64,000 nt of DNA from RPQJ01 sp963732415 (GTDB lineage Bacteria > Pseudomonadota > Gammaproteobacteria > Steroidobacterales > Steroidobacteraceae), in assembly GCA_963732415.1 (NCBI GenBank), contig CAVSZK010000019.1, forward strand, positions 248,001-312,000, read 5' to 3'. The notes beneath the pieces are model-generated. The model saw only the letters and a list, made by a program, of their open reading frames with translations. It was not told the origin of the DNA and searched no databases. The translations under genes and the position numbers were made by a program. This document shows, in pieces, positions 46,789 through 54,225 of the stretch; the stretch's first letter is position 1; every line of letters begins with the position of its first letter.

Positions 46789-47424
46789 ATGCAAGGCAGG
46801 TTCATCACGTTCGAGGGCGGGGAGGGCGTCGGCAAGTCCACGCAGGCCGCACGCCTCGCCGACTGGCTGCGCGCAGGAGGCCGCGAGGTCATGCTCACCC
46901 GCGAGCCGGGCGGAACGCCCCGTGCCGAGCAGCTGCGCCGGATGCTGCTGGAGCACGGCGACGAACCCATGCCTGAATCCTGCGAGCTGCTGCTGGTGTT
47001 CGCGGCACGCGCGACGCACCTCGAGAACCTGGTACGCCCGGCCCTCGCGCGTGGTGCGTGGGTGCTATGCGACCGATTCACCGATGCTACCTATGCTTAC
47101 CAGGGCGGTGGACGCGGCGTGCCGGACAGCCGCATCGACTCGCTCGTGGAGCTGGTGCACGGCGGTTTTGAGCCCGACCTGACAGTGCTGCTCGACGCGC
47201 CGGTGGAAACGGGCATGGCGCGCGCGCATCACCGCAACGGCCAGGCCGGACCCGATCGATTCGAGACCGAACGGCACGAGTTCTTCGAGCGGGTGCGCGC
47301 CGCATACCTGGCGCGCGCCCGTCGCTATCCATCGCGGGTACGGGTCGTGGAGGCCGACGGAACCGTCGACTCCGTGGAAGCAGCCGTGCGCGGACTCGTC
47401 CAGCCGCTGCTCGGGGACGACTGA
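46789..47424 (+). CDS. tmk: Thymidylate kinase
   Basis: A 211-residue kinase with P-loop FEGGEGVGKST at 8-18, the DR(F/Y) motif in CDRFTDATYAYQG and a LID segment. It phosphorylates dTMP to dTDP. ATG 46789 begins directly after the mltG stop, and its TGA shares a base with the holB ATG. Confidence 0.96.
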   Translation: MQGRFITFEGGEGVGKSTQAARLADWLRAGGREVMLTREPGGTPRAEQLRRMLLEHGDEPMPESCELLLVFAARATHLENLVRPALARGAWVLCDRFTDATYAYQGGGRGVPDSRIDSLVELVHGGFEPDLTVLLDAPVETGMARAHHRNGQAGPDRFETERHEFFERVRAAYLARARRYPSRVRVVEADGTVDSVEAAVRGLVQPLLGDD

Positions 47425-48446
47425 TGGCCGATGACGACTCCGGCGTGACGGCCCCGCAGCCGCTGGACATGCTGCCCTGGCACGAGCAGGCACGCCTGCA
47501 CATGCAGACCGCATCTGCTGGCTCGAGATTGCCGCACGCGGTACTGGTCCACGGGCCCGCGGGCGTCGGCAAGGAGCGATTTGCGGCGGCGCTCGCGGCA
47601 ACGCTGCTCTGCACAGGTCGCGGCGATCTATTTGAAGCCTGCGGTGAGTGCGCGGACTGCAAGCTCTGCCGCGCTGCATCTCACCCGGACCTGCACTGGC
47701 TGAGGCCGCTCGAGGACAAGAAGTCCATCGGCGTCGACCAGGTACGCGAAACCTGCGAAAAGCTGGCCATGACCAGTATGCGCAGGGGCTTTCGGATCGC
47801 CATTGTGCAGCCGGCGCAGGCCATGACCGCCAGCGCCCAGAATGCGTTGCTGAAAACCCTCGAGGAACCCGCGCCGCGTACGCTGCTGATGCTGCTGACC
47901 TCGCGATCGTCTAGGCTGCTGCCGACATTGCGCAGCCGCTGCCAGCGACTGGAAATCGCCTGCCCGACGGCAACGGCCGCCCGCACCTGGCTCGAACACG
48001 AGACCGGCGGAGCGATATCCGAGGGATTGCTCGACATCGCGGGCGGAGCGCCAATGCGTGCGCTGGAGATCGCGCCTCACTTCGAGGCGCTCGACAGGCA
48101 GATGACGGAGCTGCTGGAGGAATTGTTCGCGGGCCGGATCGAGGCGTGCGCCGCGGCTGCGGAGATGGTGGGCGAGGGCCTGCCTTCCCGGCTCGACTGG
48201 CTGGAGTATTGGCTGGCCATGGTTATCCGGACACGGGCGCCGGTGAATGCGACGCATATCACTATTATGGGCGGCCCCGTGTTGCAAAGGATCGCCGCCG
48301 AAGTGAACATAAGCACCGCGTTCCGGTTCGTGGACCGGGTTCGCGAGGTCAGGCGGCTCCTCGAAGGTTCCGCTGCCGCGCAGCTACTGGTCGAAGCCCT
48401 GCTCGTCGAGGCCGCGGGCCTGCCGGGACACAAAGGAGTTTCATGA
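47424..48446 (+). CDS. holB: DNA polymerase III subunit delta'
   Basis: A 340-residue clamp-loader subunit: AAA+ domain with GPAGVGKERFA, a zinc module with CGECADCKLC, sensor region NALLKTLEEPAP and the SRC motif in LRSRCQRLE, and a C-terminal collar domain. It opens the sliding clamp together with DnaX and HolA. Overlaps pilZ by one base. Confidence 0.94.
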   Translation: MADDDSGVTAPQPLDMLPWHEQARLHMQTASAGSRLPHAVLVHGPAGVGKERFAAALAATLLCTGRGDLFEACGECADCKLCRAASHPDLHWLRPLEDKKSIGVDQVRETCEKLAMTSMRRGFRIAIVQPAQAMTASAQNALLKTLEEPAPRTLLMLLTSRSSRLLPTLRSRCQRLEIACPTATAARTWLEHETGGAISEGLLDIAGGAPMRALEIAPHFEALDRQMTELLEELFAGRIEACAAAAEMVGEGLPSRLDWLEYWLAMVIRTRAPVNATHITIMGGPVLQRIAAEVNISTAFRFVDRVREVRRLLEGSAAAQLLVEALLVEAAGLPGHKGVS

Positions 48447-48805
48447 TGGGCCCCGTGACGAGGCAACCGAACAAGCCCGGACTGCTGACGCTCACCATCA
48501 AGGACAAGAGCGCGCTGTACCTGGCCTACATGCCATTCGTGAAGAACGGGGGCTTGTTCATACCGACCAGCAGCAACTATCGGCTCGGCGACGAGGTGTT
48601 CATGCTGCTGAACCTGATGGGCGAGGACGAGAAGCTCCCGGTGGCGGGGCGTGTGATCTGGATGACACCGAAGGGCGCACAGGGCAAGCGCACGGCCGGC
48701 ATAGGCGTCCAGTTCAGCGAACAGGATCGGGGCAACACGCAGAGGAAGATCGAGTCCTACCTGGCGGGCGCCCTGGGCGGCGACAAGCCCACCCATACGA
48801 TGTAA
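48446..48805 (+). CDS. pilZ: Type IV pilus assembly protein PilZ
   Basis: A 119-residue single PilZ domain. LTIKDKSALYLAYMPFVKNG and YLAGALGGDKPTHTM are almost the same as Pseudomonas aeruginosa PilZ, where it sits after holB as well. The canonical PilZ of this position lacks the RxxxR c-di-GMP motif, and none is seen here. AAGGAG precedes ATG 48446 at good spacing; ATG 48443 is in frame too. It acts with PilB/FimX-type partners in pilus assembly. Confidence 0.95.
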   Translation: MGPVTRQPNKPGLLTLTIKDKSALYLAYMPFVKNGGLFIPTSSNYRLGDEVFMLLNLMGEDEKLPVAGRVIWMTPKGAQGKRTAGIGVQFSEQDRGNTQRKIESYLAGALGGDKPTHTM

Positions 48806-48823
48806 GCCGGCTGGCGCGGAGCG

Positions 48824-49894
48824 TCAGCTGGTGGCGTTCAATGCCTCGGCAAGGTCCGTTTCCAGGATACCGCCACGCAGCACCGAGGCGTCAAACCCGC
48901 GTTCGCTCAGCAGGTAGGCGGCAGCGGAACTGCGCCGCCCGTTATCGCAGCAGAGCACGTATGGCGTCGCCTTATCCAGCGACTTCAACTTGAGCCGCAC
49001 GAAATAAAGCGGCACGTTCAAAGACTGCTCGAAGTGGCAGTGCTCGTACTCGCTCGGCAGTCGCACGTCCAGCCAGCGGCCCCCACCGGCGACGATCCGC
49101 CGCGCCTCCGTGTAGTCCACCCAGCGCAGCATCGGCTCGTTCAGAAGCACGTTGAAATCGTCCTTGCCGAGCCGCATCACGGCGCCGTCGCCGATCATCG
49201 TTACGGTCGCGTTGCGCGTCGCGCCGGACACCAGCGCTTCCTCGCCGAACGTATCGCCCATGCCGAGTTCGGCGAGCTTGATGCCTTCGCGATTCAAAGG
49301 TGTCTCGCGGGTGACGGTGCAGCGGCCACTCACGATGACGTAGAAGTAGTCACCCTCGGCGCCCTGCCGGACGATGGTTTCACCGGCCGCGACCGGTACG
49401 CGCTGCATCCGCATGAACACGGCCTGCAGGTTGGCCGGCGGAATCCGGTGGAAGGCTCGGTTCTGCAGCAGCACGGTCATCCAGTCGCCGCCGGATTCCG
49501 AGGAGTTGAGGTCGCCGACCTCGTAGGTTCCGGTCTGGTCCCAGGTGAGCAGTACGTCGAGCAGGTCGCTGTCGATCGACAGATACTCGATACGATCCGA
49601 CGCGACCCGCGCAGTACTGCGTCGGGGCAATATCGGGGCGAGCGGGTGTCTCGCCTCGGGCGATCCGCCCGACACCGAACCTACGATGTGACCATCCGTC
49701 AGGAGGTCCACGACGCCCGAGACCAGGTAGATCGTGCGCTTGTCGGCGTCGCCTTCCTTGAACAGGATCCGGCCCTGGCTCAGTTCGCGCAACACCGTTT
49801 TCCGGGCGAGCGCGCGCACGTTCTCGTTCTTCAGGCCGTCGAGCGGCGAGAAGGAACGCAGCAGCTTGAGTTCGAGCGTAGGGGTCTCGGTCAT
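48824..49894 (-). CDS. Double cyclic-nucleotide-binding domain protein with C-terminal rhodanese
   Basis: A 356-residue soluble protein with three domains: a degenerate cNMP-binding fold (about 12-115), a canonical one (about 148-255) with the phosphate-binding cassette FGEEALVSGATRNATV including E218 and R227, and a rhodanese domain (about 262-350) whose active-site loop CDNGRRS has C316 as nucleophile. It could sense cAMP or a related nucleotide and control a sulfur-transfer or persulfide reaction. It converges on pilZ, with 18 bases between stops. Not part of the pilZ operon. Target unknown. Confidence 0.85.
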   Translation of the reverse strand: MTETPTLELKLLRSFSPLDGLKNENVRALARKTVLRELSQGRILFKEGDADKRTIYLVSGVVDLLTDGHIVGSVSGGSPEARHPLAPILPRRSTARVASDRIEYLSIDSDLLDVLLTWDQTGTYEVGDLNSSESGGDWMTVLLQNRAFHRIPPANLQAVFMRMQRVPVAAGETIVRQGAEGDYFYVIVSGRCTVTRETPLNREGIKLAELGMGDTFGEEALVSGATRNATVTMIGDGAVMRLGKDDFNVLLNEPMLRWVDYTEARRIVAGGGRWLDVRLPSEYEHCHFEQSLNVPLYFVRLKLKSLDKATPYVLCCDNGRRSSAAAYLLSERGFDASVLRGGILETDLAEALNATS

Positions 49895-49987
49895 TTCGTC
49901 CGTTTACGCCGTGTTGGCCCGGAGTTTCGGTGCGCTTCCTTTGGAGTCAGGAATCGTACCATAGCCGTGTCATCCAGGGCCGTCGGT

Positions 49988-50746
49988 TCAGGCCGCTGCG
50001 CGCTGCCGGCGCCTCGTCACGCGAAAATCGCAGATGAGCGGTCGGTGATCCGAGAACGTGACGTCCGCAACGGAGAACGCGTCGACCGTGATGTCCCGCG
50101 TGTGGAGTATGAAGTCGAGTTCCATCCGTGGCTTGCGCGCGGGGTAGGACGGCACGCGATCGCGGTTCGCGCTCCTGAGTCCGGCCGCTTCGATGAACAG
50201 CGCCATCTCATGCTCGCCCCAGAACGTATTGAAGTCGCCCGCGACTATGACCGGCTTCTTCGAGGCGCGAACCAGTTCGAACAGGTTACGAAGCTGGTTC
50301 TGCCGGTGCCGGAACTTCAGCGACAGGTGAACCAGGAACACGCAGAGGTCGTCGAGCTCGAGTTCGATGATCAACCGCTTGATGCCGGTGTCGAAGTAGT
50401 GGAAGCGCTCTCCCTCGACTCGGGGCGCGGCAAGGAACGCGTTCGCCTGCTTGTTGACGATCGGCACGAACGTGTTGAGCGAGTTGGTGCCGTACTTGCA
50501 CTGGTAAATGGAGTAGTGGCCCAGTGACTTGGCAATCGCCTGGGCCTGGTTTATCCGGCCAGTGCGGATCGATCCGGTGTCCACCTCGATCAACCCGACG
50601 ATGTCCGGGTCGGCCGACTTGATGAATCCCGTGATGCCCTCGAGCACGCGCGGGTTGTTGCGAAGGTAGCCTGCCCCCGGCAACGGCAGGTGGAAGGCGG
50701 CGCCCGTGCCGGTCGCGTAGCGGATGTTGTAGAGAAGAAATCGCAT
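49988..50746 (-). CDS. Endonuclease/exonuclease/phosphatase (EEP) family protein
   Basis: A 252-residue protein with the EEP catalytic signatures: N7 in LYNIRYATG, E54 in LIEVDTGS, AGDFNTFWGE in the middle and SDHRPLICDF at the end. The family includes DNases, phosphodiesterases and phosphatases of nucleotides or inositides, so the substrate is open. No signal peptide is seen, so it is probably cytoplasmic. A TATAAG -10-like element lies about 15-20 bases upstream on the minus strand. It is divergent from the TIR-like gene across 108 bases. Confidence 0.87.
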   Translation of the reverse strand: MRFLLYNIRYATGTGAAFHLPLPGAGYLRNNPRVLEGITGFIKSADPDIVGLIEVDTGSIRTGRINQAQAIAKSLGHYSIYQCKYGTNSLNTFVPIVNKQANAFLAAPRVEGERFHYFDTGIKRLIIELELDDLCVFLVHLSLKFRHRQNQLRNLFELVRASKKPVIVAGDFNTFWGEHEMALFIEAAGLRSANRDRVPSYPARKPRMELDFILHTRDITVDAFSVADVTFSDHRPLICDFRVTRRRQRAAA

Positions 50747-50854
50747 TATTCACTTGATCTTATAGGGCTGGACATTGCTGGGGGTGGATCCGGAAACGCC
50801 GCAGGTGAGCTAGACTAGGGGGCGACAATATGCCCTACCCAGGACGGAGCTACA
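50747..50854. promoter_or_regulatory. Divergent intergenic region, EEP / TIR-like genes
   Basis: The 108 bases must serve both directions. On the minus strand TATAAG lies close to the EEP start. On the plus strand GACAATAT (about 50823-50830) is a -10 candidate without a matching -35, followed by GGAG before the TTG start. Shared regulation of the two genes is plausible but not shown. Confidence 0.3.
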
Positions 50855-51316
50855 TTGAGCAGCGTAACGCAGAACAACCCGATCAGGCTCTTCGTCTGCC
50901 ACGTCTGGGTCCAGGACGACGATTACCTCCGTGTGTTCGAGTACCTGGAGAGTACGGACAGGTTCTTCTACCTGAACACCAGCACCCCGGACAAGCGCCC
51001 GCCAGGGGACAAGGAGGCGCTCCGTGACGACCTTCGCAGGCAGATCACCGAAGCTGAACTGGTGATCGTCCCGGCGTCGCTCTATCGCCGCCACACGGAC
51101 TGGGTCGAATTCCAGTTGCACTGCGCCAAGGCTTTTGACAAGCCTGTCGTGGTACTCGAGCCGTTTGGCTCGCACGACACGATCGCGCCGGCGGTCATGG
51201 AACTGGGTGACGAGGTCGTGCCGTGGGACCAGCGGCAGATCGTGGATGCGATCAAGCGACAGGCACGTCACGAGGAAACCACGCGCTTCGACGTGATCGA
51301 GTTCAAGCTGGACTAG
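50855..51316 (+). CDS. Small TIR-like (MTH538/ThsB-type) domain protein
   Basis: A 153-residue protein starting at TTG 50855 behind GGAG. It reads as one flavodoxin-like domain: RLFVCHVWVQDDDYLRVFEY (strand 1, helix 1), LRDDLRRQITEAELVIVPAS (helix, strand 3) and WVEFQLHCAKAFDKPVVVLEP (helix, strand 4). This pattern is that of TIR-like domains of the DUF1863/MTH538 family, to which ThsB of Thoeris defence belongs. The residue aligned with the usual helix-C Glu after W83 appears to be Q87, with E85 nearby, so NAD-cleaving activity is uncertain. Family call is from pattern recognition only. Confidence 0.6.
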   Translation: MSSVTQNNPIRLFVCHVWVQDDDYLRVFEYLESTDRFFYLNTSTPDKRPPGDKEALRDDLRRQITEAELVIVPASLYRRHTDWVEFQLHCAKAFDKPVVVLEPFGSHDTIAPAVMELGDEVVPWDQRQIVDAIKRQARHEETTRFDVIEFKLD

Positions 51317-51333
51317 ACACCCGGCTCGGGCAG

Positions 51334-51702
51334 CTATTCGTCGCCCACGAGCCTCAACTGACGCTGCAGATTCGTAGCTGCCTCACGCTGTCCGTTCGTG
51401 GACAGCGTCAGGTAGAGGTCGAGTACGCGTACCGCGCAGGCCGCGGCTTCCTGGTCCGACATCTTGCGCACCGTTGCTCCAATCCGCCCCAAGCCACCCG
51501 CTGCAGGCACGGTGCTGAGCGAGTTCATCAGTTCCTGGTAGTGCTCAGCAACTTCTCTGGGGAGCCTGCCCGGATCGATGTCACTCAGGTGCCGCAGCGA
51601 TGCCTCGCACAGTCGCTGCTTGATCGGCCCCGCGCCAATGAGTTGCAGCACGGCGGCGCGAAGGTGCGAGCGGTTCCTGGCCTCGACGTCGAGAATTTCC
51701 AC
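51334..51702 (-). CDS. Unrecognised 122-residue, mostly helical protein
   Basis: GTG 51702 to stop 51334, converging on the TIR-like gene with 17 bases between. The sequence looks helical and acidic (ILDVEARNRSHLRAAVLQLI, REVAEHYQELMNSL), with a glycine-rich bend PAAGGLGRIGAT in the middle. No membrane segment, signal peptide or known motif is seen. Third-position G/C preference is like that of neighbouring genes, which supports a real gene. It may be cotranscribed with or separately promoted from the AraC gene upstream. Confidence 0.55.
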   Translation of the reverse strand: MEILDVEARNRSHLRAAVLQLIGAGPIKQRLCEASLRHLSDIDPGRLPREVAEHYQELMNSLSTVPAAGGLGRIGATVRKMSDQEAAACAVRVLDLYLTLSTNGQREAATNLQRQLRLVGDE

Positions 51703-51833
51703 AAAAATATTCTTAAAATAAATGGAGTTACAGGCGTTTGTTGATGCAAAGTCTCAAAATTACGGCGCGCGCAATCAGCGCTTTTGGCGCCTTGCGGGAA
51801 ATATACGCCGTGGAATTTCAAAAACAAACAGAT
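51703..51833. other. AT-rich intergenic segment
   Basis: The 131 bases between the AraC gene and the 122-residue protein are clearly richer in A/T than the rest, with ATATTCTTAAAATAAA near 51708-51723 and AAATTTCAAAAACAAACA-like runs near 51812. It likely holds the promoter of the minus-strand gene at 51702. A boundary of an acquired segment is another reading. No gene is credible in it. Confidence 0.4.
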
Positions 51834-52736
51834 CTATACGCGTTCATCTGCTACGGCGCTGCCGCGCGGCGTCGTTGGCGTGCGATTGGCCCGGTATTCG
51901 GCCGGGGTCGTCGAGTGGGCCGATCTGAAACTGGCCGTGAGGTGGCTTTGCGAACTGAAGCCGGCTTCCTCGGCGATGCGTGATATGGGCAGGCTGGACT
52001 GCGCGAGAAGCTTTCGAGCCAGGTCCAGGCGGGTTGCCAGCACGTAGCGATGCGGGGGCACTCCCATCGCATCACGGAACATGCGGCAGAAGTGCGCCTG
52101 GCTCACGTCCGCGAGCGAGGCGAGCCGCGATACGGACAGGTTGCCTGCCGGATTCTCGTGAACGAAATTGAGGACCGCTTGCAGCCTGGAGAAGTGCACA
52201 TGGCGCGGGTGGATACCGCGAGGGGCCGAGGTCGTCAGGGCCCGGAAGGCCTGCTCGAGCATGACGCCGACGAGTCGCTCCATGAAGCCGTCGTCCATGC
52301 CAGGACCCTTTTGCAGTTCGCCCAGCAGTTGCTGCGCCGCGGCTCCTACCAGCGGATCGCTGAATGGCAACGGCGCGCTCCGCGACTGGGCCAGCAGCCT
52401 CAGGCTTTGTGCAGCGCCGCTACCGCCGTCCAGGAAATAGAAGACGGCAAAGTCGACGTTACCTGAGTAGTGCCAGTGCGTGGGAACGCCCTTAGGGATC
52501 AGCATGGACTGCGATGGCAGATTCATGCTTCTCCAGTTGTCTGGCTCCCCCTCCCTGACTCGCCCCCCACCGAACTGGACCACCAGCCCGTCGACGTCCA
52601 GGCCACAAACCGTTCGATCGATTGCCTGGTACAGGTAACGCTCTGCAAATACCGGCGTCGAGCCGCCGATGCGTCCCGCAACAATCGGCTGGCGGCCCAG
52701 ATCTTTCCGCACCTTTGCCCATACGGTTGCAGCCAC
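51834..52736 (-). CDS. AraC family transcriptional regulator
   Basis: A 300-residue regulator with an N-terminal cupin-like sensing half and a C-terminal double helix-turn-helix (about 190-290: LSVSRLASLADVSQAHFCRM and ISRIAEEAGFSSQSHLTASF). Start is GTG 52736, which has AAAGGAG at ideal spacing; ATG 52841 would add 35 residues of non-conserved sequence overlapping the promoter region. Divergent from an acyl-CoA dehydrogenase gene, it probably controls the catabolic genes to its right in response to an intermediate. Confidence 0.9.
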   Translation of the reverse strand: MAATVWAKVRKDLGRQPIVAGRIGGSTPVFAERYLYQAIDRTVCGLDVDGLVVQFGGGRVREGEPDNWRSMNLPSQSMLIPKGVPTHWHYSGNVDFAVFYFLDGGSGAAQSLRLLAQSRSAPLPFSDPLVGAAAQQLLGELQKGPGMDDGFMERLVGVMLEQAFRALTTSAPRGIHPRHVHFSRLQAVLNFVHENPAGNLSVSRLASLADVSQAHFCRMFRDAMGVPPHRYVLATRLDLARKLLAQSSLPISRIAEEAGFSSQSHLTASFRSAHSTTPAEYRANRTPTTPRGSAVADERV

Positions 52737-52856
52737 GCGGGACTCCTTTGCCGACGATGATTGGTTTTTGACAAAGATACGCGTGTTCCCTGAAAGGCAC
52801 CACCGTGGCGGACGACCACAATCAACGGCTGAGAACACCATGCGGGGATTGCAAAC
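52737..52856. promoter_or_regulatory. Divergent promoter region, AraC regulator / catabolic operon
   Basis: A consensus TTGACA (52768-52773, plus strand) lacks a good -10 at normal distance, which fits an activator-dependent promoter for the acyl-CoA dehydrogenase gene. On the minus strand TATCTT near 52775-52780 is a -10 candidate for the regulator. Binding sites for the regulator are expected here. Confidence 0.4.
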
Positions 52857-54140
52857 ATGATGACGCTGAAATCGAAGCTGACCCTGCCTGCCGCGGGACT
52901 ATCGGGCTTTGAGCCCCCGATGTCCGAGGAAGAGTCTGCGGTCCAGGGCGTCCTTCACCGCTTCGCCAAGGACGTGATGCGACCGCTGGGTGCCGAACTG
53001 GACAAAATGACGGCCGAAGAGGTTATTGCGCCAGGCTCTCCCTATTACAGTGTGTTCACGGAGTTTGCGAAGCTCGGACTCGACCCGTCCATGCTTGCCG
53101 AACTGCCGTCAGACGTCGCCGTCCGGATGGAGTCGCTGATCGGCGAGGAGCAAGGCTGGGGCGACGCCGGGCTTGCCGTCACGCTGGGCGTGGCCGGCTT
53201 CCCGAGGGAGATGGCGGCCACGGTTGGTAACCAGGAACTGGTAGATCTCTGCACCGGTCGCATCGGCTGCTGGATGATCACGCACCCCGACAAGGGTAGC
53301 GACGTGCAGATATTCGACATGGCGCGCGAGTGGACCGCGGGCCAGCCCGGCAACAAGGGCAACATGTGGGGCCGGCTGCAGGGCGACGAGATCGTCATCA
53401 ATGGCCAGTGCTCTGCCTGGGTGTCGAACGGGGCGGTGGCGCAGGTAGCGCTCGGTTACATCGGCGCGGAATACGACGGCGGGTTCTTCGACAGTGACGG
53501 TCGTCCTCACGGAATGGCAGTGATCATTCCGCTCGACCTGCCCGGCGTTTCGAAAGGCAAGCCGCTGGACAAGATCGGCCAGCGATCGCTTCCGCAGGGC
53601 GAGATTTATTTCGACAACGTCAGGATTCCGAAGCGCTTCGCCATTGCCTTGAAGGACGAGTACTACGGCAACGTGGCCTCGGTCTGGTCATTCGCGGGCA
53701 CCCTCATGGCGCAGGTGTTCACCGGCGTCGCGCGCGCGGCGTTTGAACTGGCGCTGCAGTACTGTCACGAGCGCCGGCAGGGCGGCAAGCTGCTGATCGA
53801 CCACCAGCTTACCCGCTATCGTCTCGGCGACATGTTGCGCCGGGTCGAGGTCTGTCGCTCGGTGGCGCGGCGCTCACTCACGTTCGCCAGGACCTCGCCC
53901 CTGACCCATCCCTATGTCACCGCAGCCGCCAAGGTCACGGTCACGCAGGAAGCCATGAAGGTGGTGGATGAGGCTTTCCAGCTGTTCGGTGGCTCCGCGA
54001 CGTCGCGCGAGTACCCGATCGAGCGGCTGTATCGCGACACGCGCGTTGCACTGATCGAGGACGGGGAGAACTACGTGCTGACCATGAGGCTCGGGCTGCT
54101 CGCCCAGCAGCTCTATGCCGAGGGCTGGTCGCAGCACTGA
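52857..54140 (+). CDS. Acyl-CoA dehydrogenase family protein
   Basis: A 427-residue flavoprotein with N-terminal helical domain, middle beta domain (INGQCSAWVSNGAVAQVALG) and C-terminal helical domain (LFGGSATSREYPIERLYRDT). The usual catalytic-glutamate region (YEGT in many members) reads ALIEDGENY here, so the base position is plausible but altered in context. It would introduce a 2,3-double bond into an acyl-CoA. First gene of the plus-strand cluster. Confidence 0.88.
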   Translation: MMTLKSKLTLPAAGLSGFEPPMSEEESAVQGVLHRFAKDVMRPLGAELDKMTAEEVIAPGSPYYSVFTEFAKLGLDPSMLAELPSDVAVRMESLIGEEQGWGDAGLAVTLGVAGFPREMAATVGNQELVDLCTGRIGCWMITHPDKGSDVQIFDMAREWTAGQPGNKGNMWGRLQGDEIVINGQCSAWVSNGAVAQVALGYIGAEYDGGFFDSDGRPHGMAVIIPLDLPGVSKGKPLDKIGQRSLPQGEIYFDNVRIPKRFAIALKDEYYGNVASVWSFAGTLMAQVFTGVARAAFELALQYCHERRQGGKLLIDHQLTRYRLGDMLRRVEVCRSVARRSLTFARTSPLTHPYVTAAAKVTVTQEAMKVVDEAFQLFGGSATSREYPIERLYRDTRVALIEDGENYVLTMRLGLLAQQLYAEGWSQH

Positions 54141-54225
54141 CGAACTTACTCGACACATGAACTGACTGCAGACATCAACGAGGCCCGCTCACCGGGCCCA
54201 TCATCGAATCGAGAGGAGAAATCGA

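Noticed and set aside
49034..50527. 497-residue plus-strand frame crossing the cNMP/rhodanese and EEP genes
   Set aside because: It spans two clearly conserved minus-strand genes and the gap between them; composition is Arg/Val/His-rich with no domain.
51585..51827. 80-residue minus-strand frame overlapping the 122-residue protein
   Set aside because: It reads through the AT-rich gap and another gene in a different frame, with Cys/Arg-rich composition typical of a shadow.
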